Below, in pieces: positions 56,230-64,000 of a DNA stretch of 64,000 bases. Every line of letters begins with the position of its first letter. Positions within the stretch are counted from its first letter, which is position 1. The position numbers and the translations under genes are program-made. This DNA comes from Symbiodinium kawagutii (lineage: Eukaryota > Sar > Dinophyceae > Suessiales > Symbiodiniaceae), in NCBI GenBank assembly GCA_009767595.1, contig VSDK01018427.1, positions 316,909 through 380,908 on the forward strand, written 5' to 3'. The notes below the pieces were generated by a model. The model was not told the DNA's origin, ran no database searches, and worked only from the letters and a program-made list of their open reading frames with translations.

Positions 56230-56400
56230 CCCACCAGTCTGAAGTGCATTGCCATTGCCAATCAGCGAGTGTGTTGGCGCTACATTCTGCTGCTGGGAAC
56301 GTGGCTTCCGACGCCTCTGCTTCTTCTTCAAATGCTGCTTGCTGGAAACTGAAGGCTTCATCATCATCGCCATTGTCGCGAAAGGAAACCAAGGCACTGC
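56230..56400 (-). CDS. Candidate exon of the large minus gene, acidic
   Basis: Minus frame reading RDNGDDDEAFSFQQAAFEEE then AEASEATFPAAECSANTLAD. It is flanked by sequence with stops. The plus strand is also open over the region, but the acidic minus frame fits between neighbouring exons of this gene. Confidence 0.4.
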
Positions 56401-56867
56401 AAAAGAGTACATGTCACGATCAGTGGACAAAATGTCCAAGTCCAAGGAGCGAAAGTGAAGCAAACAAATCCAAAGTCAAGTGTTTTGATGTAACTCTTTT
56501 ACTAACTGGATTCAGGATTCTTGTGACAGTAGTAACAACTGACTTGAGGAACAACTTGGAAACTCACGACTAACAACTGGTTCAACTGACTGACTTTGAG
56601 TGAACTCCAGCAGTCAGTTGCAGAACATGTCATTGAGTATTGGTGAGTGACTTCTTCTTGACTGATGAGAGCAAATGACTGACATCAGAACGCTGACAGC
56701 AAATCTACACCTGACAAATGATGTACTGTCAACATCTCAAGTCATTGAATCGACAGCTGACAATTGAGACATTGGCTGACACTGGCATGAATCTTTTTTT
56801 GGATTGGATCTCCAAAGGTATGGCTGAGGTGTGAAACCATGAATGAAACCATCTCGTCAATATGTCT

Positions 56868-57018
56868 TCTTAGCTGGCAAATCTTCCACCGCCTTCTTCA
56901 AAACGTTCACAGCCTCTTCACTGATGACCCCTCCCTCGAGAACTTTGTCACTTGGCAGCTCAAACCGACCTTGGTCAGAAGTTGTCACCTTGTCAACTGT
57001 CCAGCTCCCAACGTCAAT
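56868..57018 (-). CDS. Exon of the large minus gene
   Basis: After GACAAG|G the frame reads VTTSDQGRFELPSDKVLEGG then VISEEAVNVLKKAVEDLPAK. Helical and charged; edge at the donor is approximate. Confidence 0.5.
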
Positions 57019-57084
57019 CATTGATGATGAAGATTTAAAATGTGTATTCAGATTCCACCCAAACTTCACACCCAGAAACCTGAC

Positions 57085-57175
57085 ATCTGACCACGATAGG
57101 ATCGCCATTCTGCCCATGCATGGATGTGGACCTCTTTCAACTTGTCCAGCCAATTTCCAACATTCTTATTGAACG
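57085..57175 (-). CDS. Exon of the large minus gene
   Basis: Minus frame reading NKNVGNWLDKLKEVHIHAWA then Glu-Trp-Arg-Ser-Tyr-Arg-Gly-Gln-Met, with a GT donor inside ATGTCAGG. Edges approximate. Confidence 0.45.
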
Positions 57176-57399
57176 ATCTGGAAAATGATCTCATGCGCAA
57201 AGCAGGGTTAAAGTTTGCTGTGAACCGGTGGTCGTTTCCTTGGCTTCATGGTATGCAACGAAACAGCTGCAGCAACCTCTATGCCAGTAGGCAAGCAAAC
57301 ATTTGTAGTAAAGAAACAGGCTTTAAACAAAAATAATTTGCAACCAACAACAAACAACCTCCTATCAACGTCCGGTGAGCATCCATTCAATATCATAGT

Positions 57400-58065
57400 G
57401 CATCCTGGAGGGCTCAAAGAACGCAAGATTGCTGGAGAGCTGAGAATCTTGGGCCCTCTGTTTCCAGGTTGCCGTTCCACAACTGAAGACTCAGCTGCAG
57501 GATCTGCTTCTGGAACTGAATGCGCTGCACCTGCGCTGTGATCCTCGGAAACTTCCATTGCTTGTGAGCCCATGGAAGCATCAGGTCTACTGTCTTCACC
57601 TTCGTTCGGAAAGTCTTGGGTGCACCAACTTTTGTCTTCTTCGATGGGTGCCTCAGGCGGTGGATCAAGAGGTGGATCTGGAATTGAAGATGATGAGGAA
57701 GCTGGACCTCCTGCATTGTTCATTTCATCCTGACTGGCTGAGGGCTCTTCCATTTCTGGCGGCGCTGGCGGGGCAGTCAATTCCATGTCTGTTGTCTGGG
57801 TTTCTGGGGCGGCCTCAGCCACACCCATCATTGGACCAAAGCATGAATCACCTTCATGAAGTTCATCTTTCGGATCGACACCTGGCTGTTCATGATCATT
57901 GTCTTGCTCCTCATCATCCTCTGTTCGTCGTTGACGTTTTTGTGGCGGATCGCTTTCTTCAGCAGCTTTGCCGAAACTCAACTTTCTTCGAACACCTTTT
58001 CCTTTTCCTTTGCCTCTTCCCCTCCCTTTGCCTTTCCCCTTCTTTTGTTTCTTTTCTTCTTTGGC
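57400..58065 (-). CDS. Exon of the large minus gene: Lys/Gly-rich then acidic Pro-rich linker
   Basis: Acceptor TTTTTTCAG|GCC. Begins with a basic run (KKGKGKGRGRGKGKGKG), then VRRKLSFGKAAEESDPPQKR and about 150 residues of acidic, Pro/Ser-rich sequence that is likely disordered. The basic run could bind nucleic acid or be a nuclear signal. The 3' edge is uncertain, since the frame stays open to 57208 through poor composition. Confidence 0.55.
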
Positions 58066-58155
58066 CTGAAAAAAGGAAAAACATTTCAAACAACGTGGGC
58101 ATTTGGTACTATTGAAGGTGACAGTCACGGAAAACACAAAGTGTTGAGACCCAAC
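58066..58155 (-). other. 90-nt intron that keeps the reading frame
   Basis: GTTGGG to TTTTTTCAG on the minus strand. It is 90 nt, a multiple of three, and contains no stop in the gene's frame, so the open frame runs straight through it. It is called an intron because of its GT donor, pyrimidine-rich acceptor and loss of charged composition between WQKQ and AKEEKKQKK. Confidence 0.55.
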
Positions 58156-58822
58156 TTGTTTTTGCCAAATGACTTTCAAATGTCTTTGGAACAGCATCTG
58201 CCATTTCTTTTTTTTCAGTACCTTCTCCTTTCCCGACACCCGGTTCAGGATGTCTTTGAAATCCGAAAGCTCCTCCTTGTCCATGGATTCCAGAATGAGT
58301 TCAGCAAGTTCATCTTGTGGATCATCTAAATCACCCATGAGCTTTGCACTTGGGGTCGTTGCTCACAATTCTCTCCGCAAATTCTTCATCTCCACAATGA
58401 AGTGCTAAACGTTTAAGAACTTCAGCTCTGGAAAGGTTTTTGGACACCTGAATGCTGCAGAGCTCAGCCATGGAGGTGAGCTGGTGGTGCACAAGATCTG
58501 CGCTGAAGAATTCCAAACAACATCGCAAAGGTCGCACAAACTCGTCCAACGCAATGTCAACGGTTTTCGTGTTTGGGTTCAAAATTGGTTTTGGAGAGCT
58601 GCACTCGCATAGGTCCAGTTTGCCATTGTCAATGAAATGGACTGACACCGTTCCTGCTGGATCCAAGACCCAATTGTCTTCAGCTTCAACCATTTGAAAA
58701 GGCCAGCCCAGGATGCACCATCGCAGATTGGCCACACACAAGTAGCACATCTCGTTGTCTTCAAATCTGAAGGCCATCCCTGGTCGGATGAAAATGCAGC
58801 AAAGAGCATCCTCAGAAGTTGA
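58156..58822 (-). CDS. Exon of the large minus gene with an apparent +1 frameshift
   Basis: Reads GMAFRFEDNEMCYLCVANLR, NWVLDPAGTVSVHFIDNGKL and LSRAEVLKRLALHCGDEEFA, then meets TGA at 58331-58333. The sensible continuation (DDPQDELAELILESMDKEEL) is in the next frame, beginning 8 nt earlier. Removing one G from the GGG at 58334-58336 would restore one frame, so either an assembly error or a disabling mutation is present. Acceptor taken as TTCTGAG|G. No domain is recognised. Confidence 0.5.
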
Positions 58823-58891
58823 TGAAAAACAAAACAACGCCATTCACTGCAATGTTTTGGTGACCACACTTTGGATTAAAACAGTTCCAAA

Positions 58892-60202
58892 TTAAATAGA
58901 CCAAAATCCACCAATGTTTTGCCCAAACTCTTTCAATGCAATACCACTTTGCTTCAAAGCTGTCACATCGTATTGTCTGGCCCACATCCAAGCCCCCGCT
59001 GACCGAGTCAAAGACTCTTCAGAAAGTGTTGGCCATGTTTTTTTCCCCATGATTTTAGAGAAAAAGAGAGGAAGTTTTTCATTGGCAGCATGATACTTGC
59101 TTTGCCATTTTGTTGCCTTTGTTTTCTTCCACTTGCTCATGAATGCCGTTTTTGTCAAAGCACATGTGTGAGAAATTCCTCTGGTTTCCAATGTCTTACT
59201 ATTCACAACTATCGATTGCACTTCAGGAGTTGTCAGCTTGCGATTGGGGTTTTCCAAAGCTTCACACCTGACTTTCTGGTGACAATCCTCAATGATTTTT
59301 GTGTCCGGAAACACTTTCAAGATTCCCCGAAGAATCTCTAAGGCGCCTTGCCTGTCGCATGTTTCCAGCAACAGATATGCCAGTCGCATCGGGGCATAGA
59401 CTGTGTTTCTCATCTCTGATGCGACGTCTTGACAGACTGAAACTGAAGACTGCTCCACGACACATAGGATTTTCCAGTCAGCTTGCATCATCTCCAATGA
59501 TGCATTGACAAGTCTCTCCTCATCGCTGAAGACTGGTCCATAGCAGTACGGTGGTGCCTCATGCTTGGTGAGCGTCAAGACCCGGTGGAACAAGAGCCCA
59601 GTGATGTAGTACCACAATTCTTCAACATAATTGTCCATGGACGCATGAAACGCATCGCAGTACTTCTGCACATGGTCAATCTCCTTCCAATCCCGAAGGC
59701 AACTGGCAATGCCTCGAAGTTGCTGGTCAGAGCGCCATTGATGGCTCATGTTGACAAAGTTGCGGAGCCCATCACTGGGAGTTTTGATGTCCTTGATGGT
59801 CTTAGCCCACCATGACCACAATGGCTTGCCACCTTGATACAACACATTCACAGTCAGCCAATTCTTGAAGGTCAGGCAGCGCAAGCCCAGCTTGAGGCCT
59901 GCTGAGTCTGATCGAAGCTCGTTGAAGCTCTTGCCATTCTTGTCAGTAAGATCTGGATCTGGAGCTTCTGGGAACGCGTGCTTCAAAATCATCCGTAAAG
60001 CAAACCACTCAGTCAGATGCTCGTCACAAGCCGTCATCCAACTAAACCACCGACCTGATTTCACCAATGACTTCTTCTTCCTGCAGCTTTCAAGGTGGTT
60101 GGGCATTTCTTTGAACAATTCCTGAAGGTCTTCTGCTGTGTGAATGGGAGTTTTGGCATCAAGGCTGATGAGATGGGCGAACTCATTGAACAGGTCACTG
60201 TC
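58892..60202 (-). CDS. Large central exon of the minus gene, dinoflagellate family of unknown function
   Basis: Starts after CTTGACAG|G in phase 0 and runs about 437 codons to TAA at 58892; the true donor lies shortly before that and was not pinned down. Opens SDLFNEFAHLISLDAKTPIH, then GRWFSWMTACDEHLTEWFAL, FVNMSHQWRSDQQLRGIASC, YCDAFHASMDNYVEELWYYI and RLAYLLLETCDRQGALEILR. The GRWFSW...LTEWFALRM signature is one I recall as recurring in many dinoflagellate predicted proteins. No catalytic motif is evident. Trp-rich helical composition. Confidence 0.65.
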   Translation of the reverse strand, partial: DSDLFNEFAHLISLDAKTPIHTAEDLQELFKEMPNHLESCRKKKSLVKSGRWFSWMTACDEHLTEWFALRMILKHAFPEAPDPDLTDKNGKSFNELRSDSAGLKLGLRCLTFKNWLTVNVLYQGGKPLWSWWAKTIKDIKTPSDGLRNFVNMSHQWRSDQQLRGIASCLRDWKEIDHVQKYCDAFHASMDNYVEELWYYITGLLFHRVLTLTKHEAPPYCYGPVFSDEERLVNASLEMMQADWKILCVVEQSSVSVCQDVASEMRNTVYAPMRLAYLLLETCDRQGALEILRGILKVFPDTKIIEDCHQKVRCEALENPNRKLTTPEVQSIVVNSKTLETRGISHTCALTKTAFMSKWKKTKATKWQSKYHAANEKLPLFFSKIMGKKTWPTLSEESLTRSAGAWMWARQYDVTALKQSGIALKEFGQNIGGFWSI

Positions 60203-60263
60203 CTGTCAAGTGTTAACTACAGCTGGGCATTTTTTGATGTTGACTTCCACTGAAACATATTTG

Positions 60264-60527
60264 TTACGCATTACATGGCTGACCTCTGAGCATACATGTT
60301 TTCTCACTGGCAATTAGACATTCATCAGGTGGCTGACCTCTGAGCATACACATTTTCTTTTTGGCAACTAGACATACAAAACAACGATGGTTTCTGATGG
60401 CAACTGGGCATACACAACAGGGCTGACCTCTGAGCATGCGTTTCCGATGACAAATCACAAAACATCAGCTGTCCATCCTTTCAGCATACATTACTTGTGT
60501 CTCGTTCTCGGTTTTCCTCATCCAGGA
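60264..60527 (-). repeat. Intronic tandem copies of a segment of the gene's own exon
   Basis: About four degenerate copies (60276, 60331, 60383, 60481) of a 50-60 bp unit containing GGCTGACCTCTGAGCATAC and GGCAACTAGACATACA. The same unit occurs once in coding sequence at 61908-61970 of the upstream exon. The intron also carries TTGACAACTGATTGACAAAT-type filler. Confidence 0.75.
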
Positions 60528-61072
60528 ACGCTGTTGCAAGACAGTTTGACTGACAGATTGCCTTCAATGATTCAAAGGGGTGCCCAATGATTGAAAACTG
60601 AATTAGAAAGACCTCACTTGCAATGATCTGAAACCTGAGTGGCAAATAAAAACATCTGGTTGACAAATGAAACAAACAACTGACTGTCTGTGTTGTGTTG
60701 TAAAACAACACAAATGACTGAAGGACAAATGACATTCGATAGCTTCGCGCAATTTGGTTCGGCTGACAACAACTGATTGACACGCCTGACCTTCACCTGC
60801 AATGAGCTGACAGCTGAATGACAAATGGCAATTCAGCTTCACAAAATATTTCCATAAAGAATAATAGTTGACAACCGATTGACGCATGCAAATGAAAAAA
60901 GGATGTGAATCACATCATCATCAATGTCACAATTTGGAATTGACAGCTGGTTGACACACGATGGCACACTATGTGTTCACACAGTATTGATTTGTTGGTT
61001 GATTGACAATTGATTACCAGCTTGCTGTGACGATACAACTGCATTCCAAGCACACATCTGTTAAAGGCTCGC

Positions 61073-61272
61073 CTCCGTCTGAGTTTCCAAGAAGTGCTGC
61101 AAGAGTTCACGCTTGTCTGCATGGAAACTTCCCCCTTTGAAGGGTTTGTAATTCAAGTTGAAAACATATGTACTGCACAAAAGTGCAGTTTCCAACTGGT
61201 GCTTCACATGTCGGGGTCCAGTCTGGAGTGCGTGCTTCATGTCATTGATGAGCCGGTGGAGAGGATCCCAAC
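61073..61272 (-). CDS. Exon of the large minus gene with GC donor
   Basis: Acceptor ACAGTCAG|G, donor ACGGAG|GCGAGC. Reads WDPLHRLINDMKHALQTGPR, HVKHQLETALLCSTYVFNLN and GGSFHADKRELLQHFLETQT. It ends in phase 0 and joins the exon at 60202. I expected WxPxHRLxNDxKxAL here from the previous exon's ending before reading it, which supports the join. Confidence 0.7.
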
Positions 61273-61345
61273 CTGACTGTCCATGTCATGTTGTCAATTC
61301 AAATGAATAGAATGATTGGTTCTGAAAACAATGAGAACACATATT

Positions 61346-62528
61346 TTTCAATTGAACTTTTGGACCCCCAAGGCACCAAAGCTCACCATGCTGCAGCCAT
61401 TCCCAGCCAGATAGGCCGCAAACGCGGTGCCGCATGGACCTTGGTCCATGCAAAGGGACAGCACCTCCTTTGACTTTGCAGTTGACAAATCTAGCAAGGT
61501 CGTTGTTCTGGTTCTCCTGTCATGGATGTGGATCTGTTTGCCATTTTCTGTTTGCCTCACAACTCGGACAACATCGGGAGACAAAGGCCTGAGAGCAATG
61601 GCCACTGGATCTGATTCATCCAGATGAAAGGATGCCAATGTCTTTTGTCCTTTGGTGACATATTTGATCTGAAAGCTAATGGCCTGCATCAACCTCCATG
61701 ATGCACAACGTTCTATTTGCCTGGTCGCTGCTAGCTCTTCCATTTCATCATCCAAGACCGCTTCCCCAGGAGCTAACATTTTCCCACCTGACTTGATGAC
61801 CTGGGCGTTTGCGTACAAACCAACTTGGCTCTCCACTGAATACACTGTTGACACCAAAGTATCCCGAGTTGCATGTCTACTCGCATCGCAGGCAATGTTG
61901 AAAAATCGGCAACTAGACATACACAGGGCTGACCTCTGTGCATACATGTTCTCGATTTTCCTCATCCAGTAATGCACAGTTTCCTCAGACATGCCAGCCC
62001 CTCGATCTTTGCGCCGGGTCCTTGCAAGCATTGGCAAACTGACCCCTGCCTCCAAAGAGTCCCGGTACAATTCCCAAATGGAATTCAGATCCACCTTCAC
62101 CCAGGACTTTCGGGAACGTGTTGTGGGATCGCCGTCGTCTGCAACCGCGTCATTTGCATCAAAGGGAACAACTTGCTGTTGTGAAGAACTGCTGGAAGCT
62201 TGTTGGGCTGATGCAAGAGCTCTTGATGGAATGGTCCTGGACAAAATATCTGGTACTTCATTGAGAAGCCTCCTAGCCTCCTTCCTGATGCAACCCGCCA
62301 GAAACGTTGTCACTGACTGGCACAGGCTTTCATTGAGGTCCTTGCCTAGCACACTGGGCTTTTTCTTCAAGCTTCTTCTCGTTTTATCCATCAACGCTAC
62401 AAAAGTAACAACATCCTCGAAGGACACATGGTCAAAGTTCCCCACAACTTCGTGCTTACTGGCCATTGCTGACCACACATCCTTGAGTGATCCATGCATC
62501 AGCTGGTGGACTCCAGTCACAAATGAGC
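61346..62528 (-). CDS. Large exon of the minus gene, possible RNase H/DDE-like core
   Basis: Acceptor CACAAG|G, inferred GA donor after GVQKFN. Reads FDHVSFEDVVTFVALMDKTR, a Ser/Gln-rich linker, WVKVDLNSIWELYRDSLEAG, SEETVHYWMRKIENMY, FFNIACDASRHATRDTLVST, LASFHLDESDPVAIALRPLS and GTAFAAYLAGNGCSMVSFGA. The ACDASRHA segment, an Asp in a beta-strand followed by a small residue and Ser, recalls the first catalytic Asp of hAT-like DDE or RNase H folds, but the other acidic residues were not identified. The bases coding for MYAQRSALCMSSC are the unit repeated in the downstream intron. Confidence 0.65.
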
Positions 62529-62739
62529 CTTGTGAGCAGTCCAGGGAGTGTCACATTCTTCAGTCATGTCAGCTGTAATCATTTAGTCGTTACATGTCAA
62601 AGATTTTGTCTGTCAGTTGTCATCAATCAATGAAGTATTGTCGCATAATTAACCAACCAAAACAATACCATTAATCAATAATATATATAATGCTCCAACC
62701 CCAAACATAAATTGACTATTGAACATCACATCCCACATC

Positions 62740-62917
62740 ACTTTGAAGAGAAGCAACCCAGATCACAATTTCCAGCGCTATCCAATCTCAGCACAGAATT
62801 GCGAAACCAAAGTTCCCCACCCCTCATGCTGCGAATCTCTTGGAGCCCAAGTGAGCTCGCAATCTTCTTCAAAAGCTTCACTGCTGTCCTTAGTAGTTCA
62901 AACATTCCAAAATCCAT
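62740..62917 (-). CDS. Probable first exon of the large minus gene
   Basis: ATG at 62917 follows an in-frame TGA. Reads MDFGMFELLRTAVKLLKKIA then SSLGLQEIRSMRGGELWFRN; the donor is not pinned. No spliced-leader relic was seen upstream, consistent with an intron-containing, non-retrocopied gene. Confidence 0.45.
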
Positions 62918-63261
62918 TAGCAGCAGTCAGTCCAAATAACATTCCTTGACTTACAGTATGGTATCACTACCTGATTCAGCACTGATCACTTGAGATGTAG
63001 CCACTTCAAACCCAGTTTTGCTCAAGGTTCTCCTCTTTGCTTGGCTGCTTAGCAGCTATGGAAAACAGCAGGTAGACGAGTGCAGTCGTAGTGCAAGCGC
63101 AAGCATCCAGTGCATCAATCCTGGCAGGGGCTGCTCATTCACACTGGAATGAGACTGACGGCTGATTAGATAGATCTGTTATTGCATCCTGAGACCATGG
63201 AATCAGAACAAATCAAATTGGAAAACAGTTGGTTGATTCATGTAGCAACACAATAGGCGAC

Positions 63262-63470
63262 TCAACTAATCTTTGAGCAATCCCCACATAGCCAGCGAAG
63301 GTTTTTTGTAGATGCACCCTTCACCCAGAAACTCAACAGCTTGTTGACTGGACAGTGTCGCAACCCAATCTCTGACATTGTGTCTGTTGTGCCCAAAACA
63401 GTCAGAGACGTAGTGCAGGTTCCAGAAGAACCTGGGTAGGCCAGCCACAACAGCACTTGATCGAAACTAT
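63262..63470 (-). CDS. Candidate exon of another minus-strand gene
   Basis: Minus frame reading PRFFWNLHYVSDCFGHNRHN then VRDWVATLSSQQAVEFLGEG and a stop at 63266-63268. An overlapping frame is also open to 63262. Splice edges are uncertain. Confidence 0.4.
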
Positions 63471-63585
63471 CAAGTACCTGCAACTCATCAGCTGTCAAAA
63501 GGACTGAAAACCTTTCAGTTCTTGGTCAGTGAGAAGAGTTAAAAAAACAAAAACCTCTGAACATTAATTGTTCTAGTTTCATGAA

Positions 63586-63740
63586 TCAATCAAGAATCTC
63601 TGGCTCATTTCGATGCTGATGATCATAAGCCACCACTGAAGGCAAAATGCCTTTCAGTTCCTCGAAGTGAATGGTCGGCACATTGGCTGGAATCATTGCC
63701 GAGTCAGGCACACGCTGTGAAAGCACAACTGCGCCCAAGA
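63586..63740 (-). CDS. Candidate exon of another minus-strand gene
   Basis: Reads RVPDSAMIPANVPTIHFEEL then KGILPSVVAYDHQHRNEPEI, open to TGA at 63586. It may splice to 63262-63470, or be an upstream exon of the large gene; the window ends before this can be settled. Confidence 0.45.
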
Positions 63741-63839
63741 AATATACTGCTGTGAAGACACCTGAAGGTCATCTGAAACAAAAATGAATAAAGTATACCT
63801 GCTCACAAACAAACATTGCTACCCTTGCTTTAATTGATT

Positions 63840-64000
63840 GATCAGTTGATTGATTGCTTGGTTGATTGATTGACTGATTCATTGGCTCACCTCATGAATG
63901 ATTGATTGGCTGTTTGATTGGTTGATCGATTGTGATTGTTTTTGATTGGTTGATTGATTGATTGATTGATTGATTGACAGATTGATTGACAGATTGATTG
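63840..64000. repeat. GATT/TTGA tandem repeats at the window edge
   Basis: TTGATTGATTGA units with CTTGG and CTGA interruptions, running off the end of the window. Confidence 0.9.

Overview
This is nuclear genomic DNA of a eukaryote, most likely a dinoflagellate of the Symbiodiniaceae/Suessiales type. Four things point there. Short GC-rich exons (about 45-220 nt) sit in long AT-rich introns built of TGATGGTTAATGG / CCATCATTAACC low-complexity sequence. Many inferred donors are GC or GA as well as GT, usually with an AG|G pattern at both junctions. Two intact genes are intronless and carry a short stretch matching the 3' end of the dinoflagellate spliced leader (TGGCTCAAG) just upstream of the start codon. 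The right-hand end holds a large multi-exon gene that resembles, from memory, a high-copy dinoflagellate gene family. No tRNA, rRNA, operon, CRISPR array or bacterial insertion sequence was seen.

Layout. 1-2.7 kb: plus-strand exons of a leucine-rich-repeat protein. 3.27-4.13 kb: an intact single-exon gene with a ubiquitin-like N-terminal region and a SMI1/KNR4 (SUKH-like) domain. 4.8-19.5 kb: about twenty small candidate plus-strand exons, roughly one per 0.7-1.3 kb, one of them EF-hand-like. 20.1-21.1 kb: an intact intronless PPR protein with a secretory/plastid-type presequence and a relic spliced leader. 21.2-33.6 kb: microsatellites and further plus-strand exons, with some minus-strand exons between 28.6 and 34.3 kb. 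34.36-36.06 kb: a tandem array whose core is 11 apparently identical 84-bp units, each made of seven 12-bp subunits, followed by three 40-bp repeats and a GGA-rich tract. 36.7-38.2 kb: plus-strand exons. 38.31-38.87 kb: an intact intronless ARF-family GTPase with a relic spliced leader. 39.4-54 kb: mostly plus-strand exons, including an EF-hand exon, a well-phased exon pair at 42.8-43.5 kb and a gene end at 50.0 kb. 55.0-62.9 kb: one large minus-strand gene of about eleven exons. It joins an N-terminal region with a possible RNase H/DDE-like motif, a long unrecognised middle, a Lys/Gly-rich acidic linker and a C-terminal Rossmann methyltransferase-like domain. 63.2-63.7 kb: exons of another minus-strand gene, then GATT repeats.

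The three intact single-exon genes are the firmest calls. Two of them look like reinserted processed mRNAs. The small exons were found by hand from GC content, open frame, protein-like composition and flanking splice signals. Their membership in particular genes is mostly unresolved and they need transcript support.
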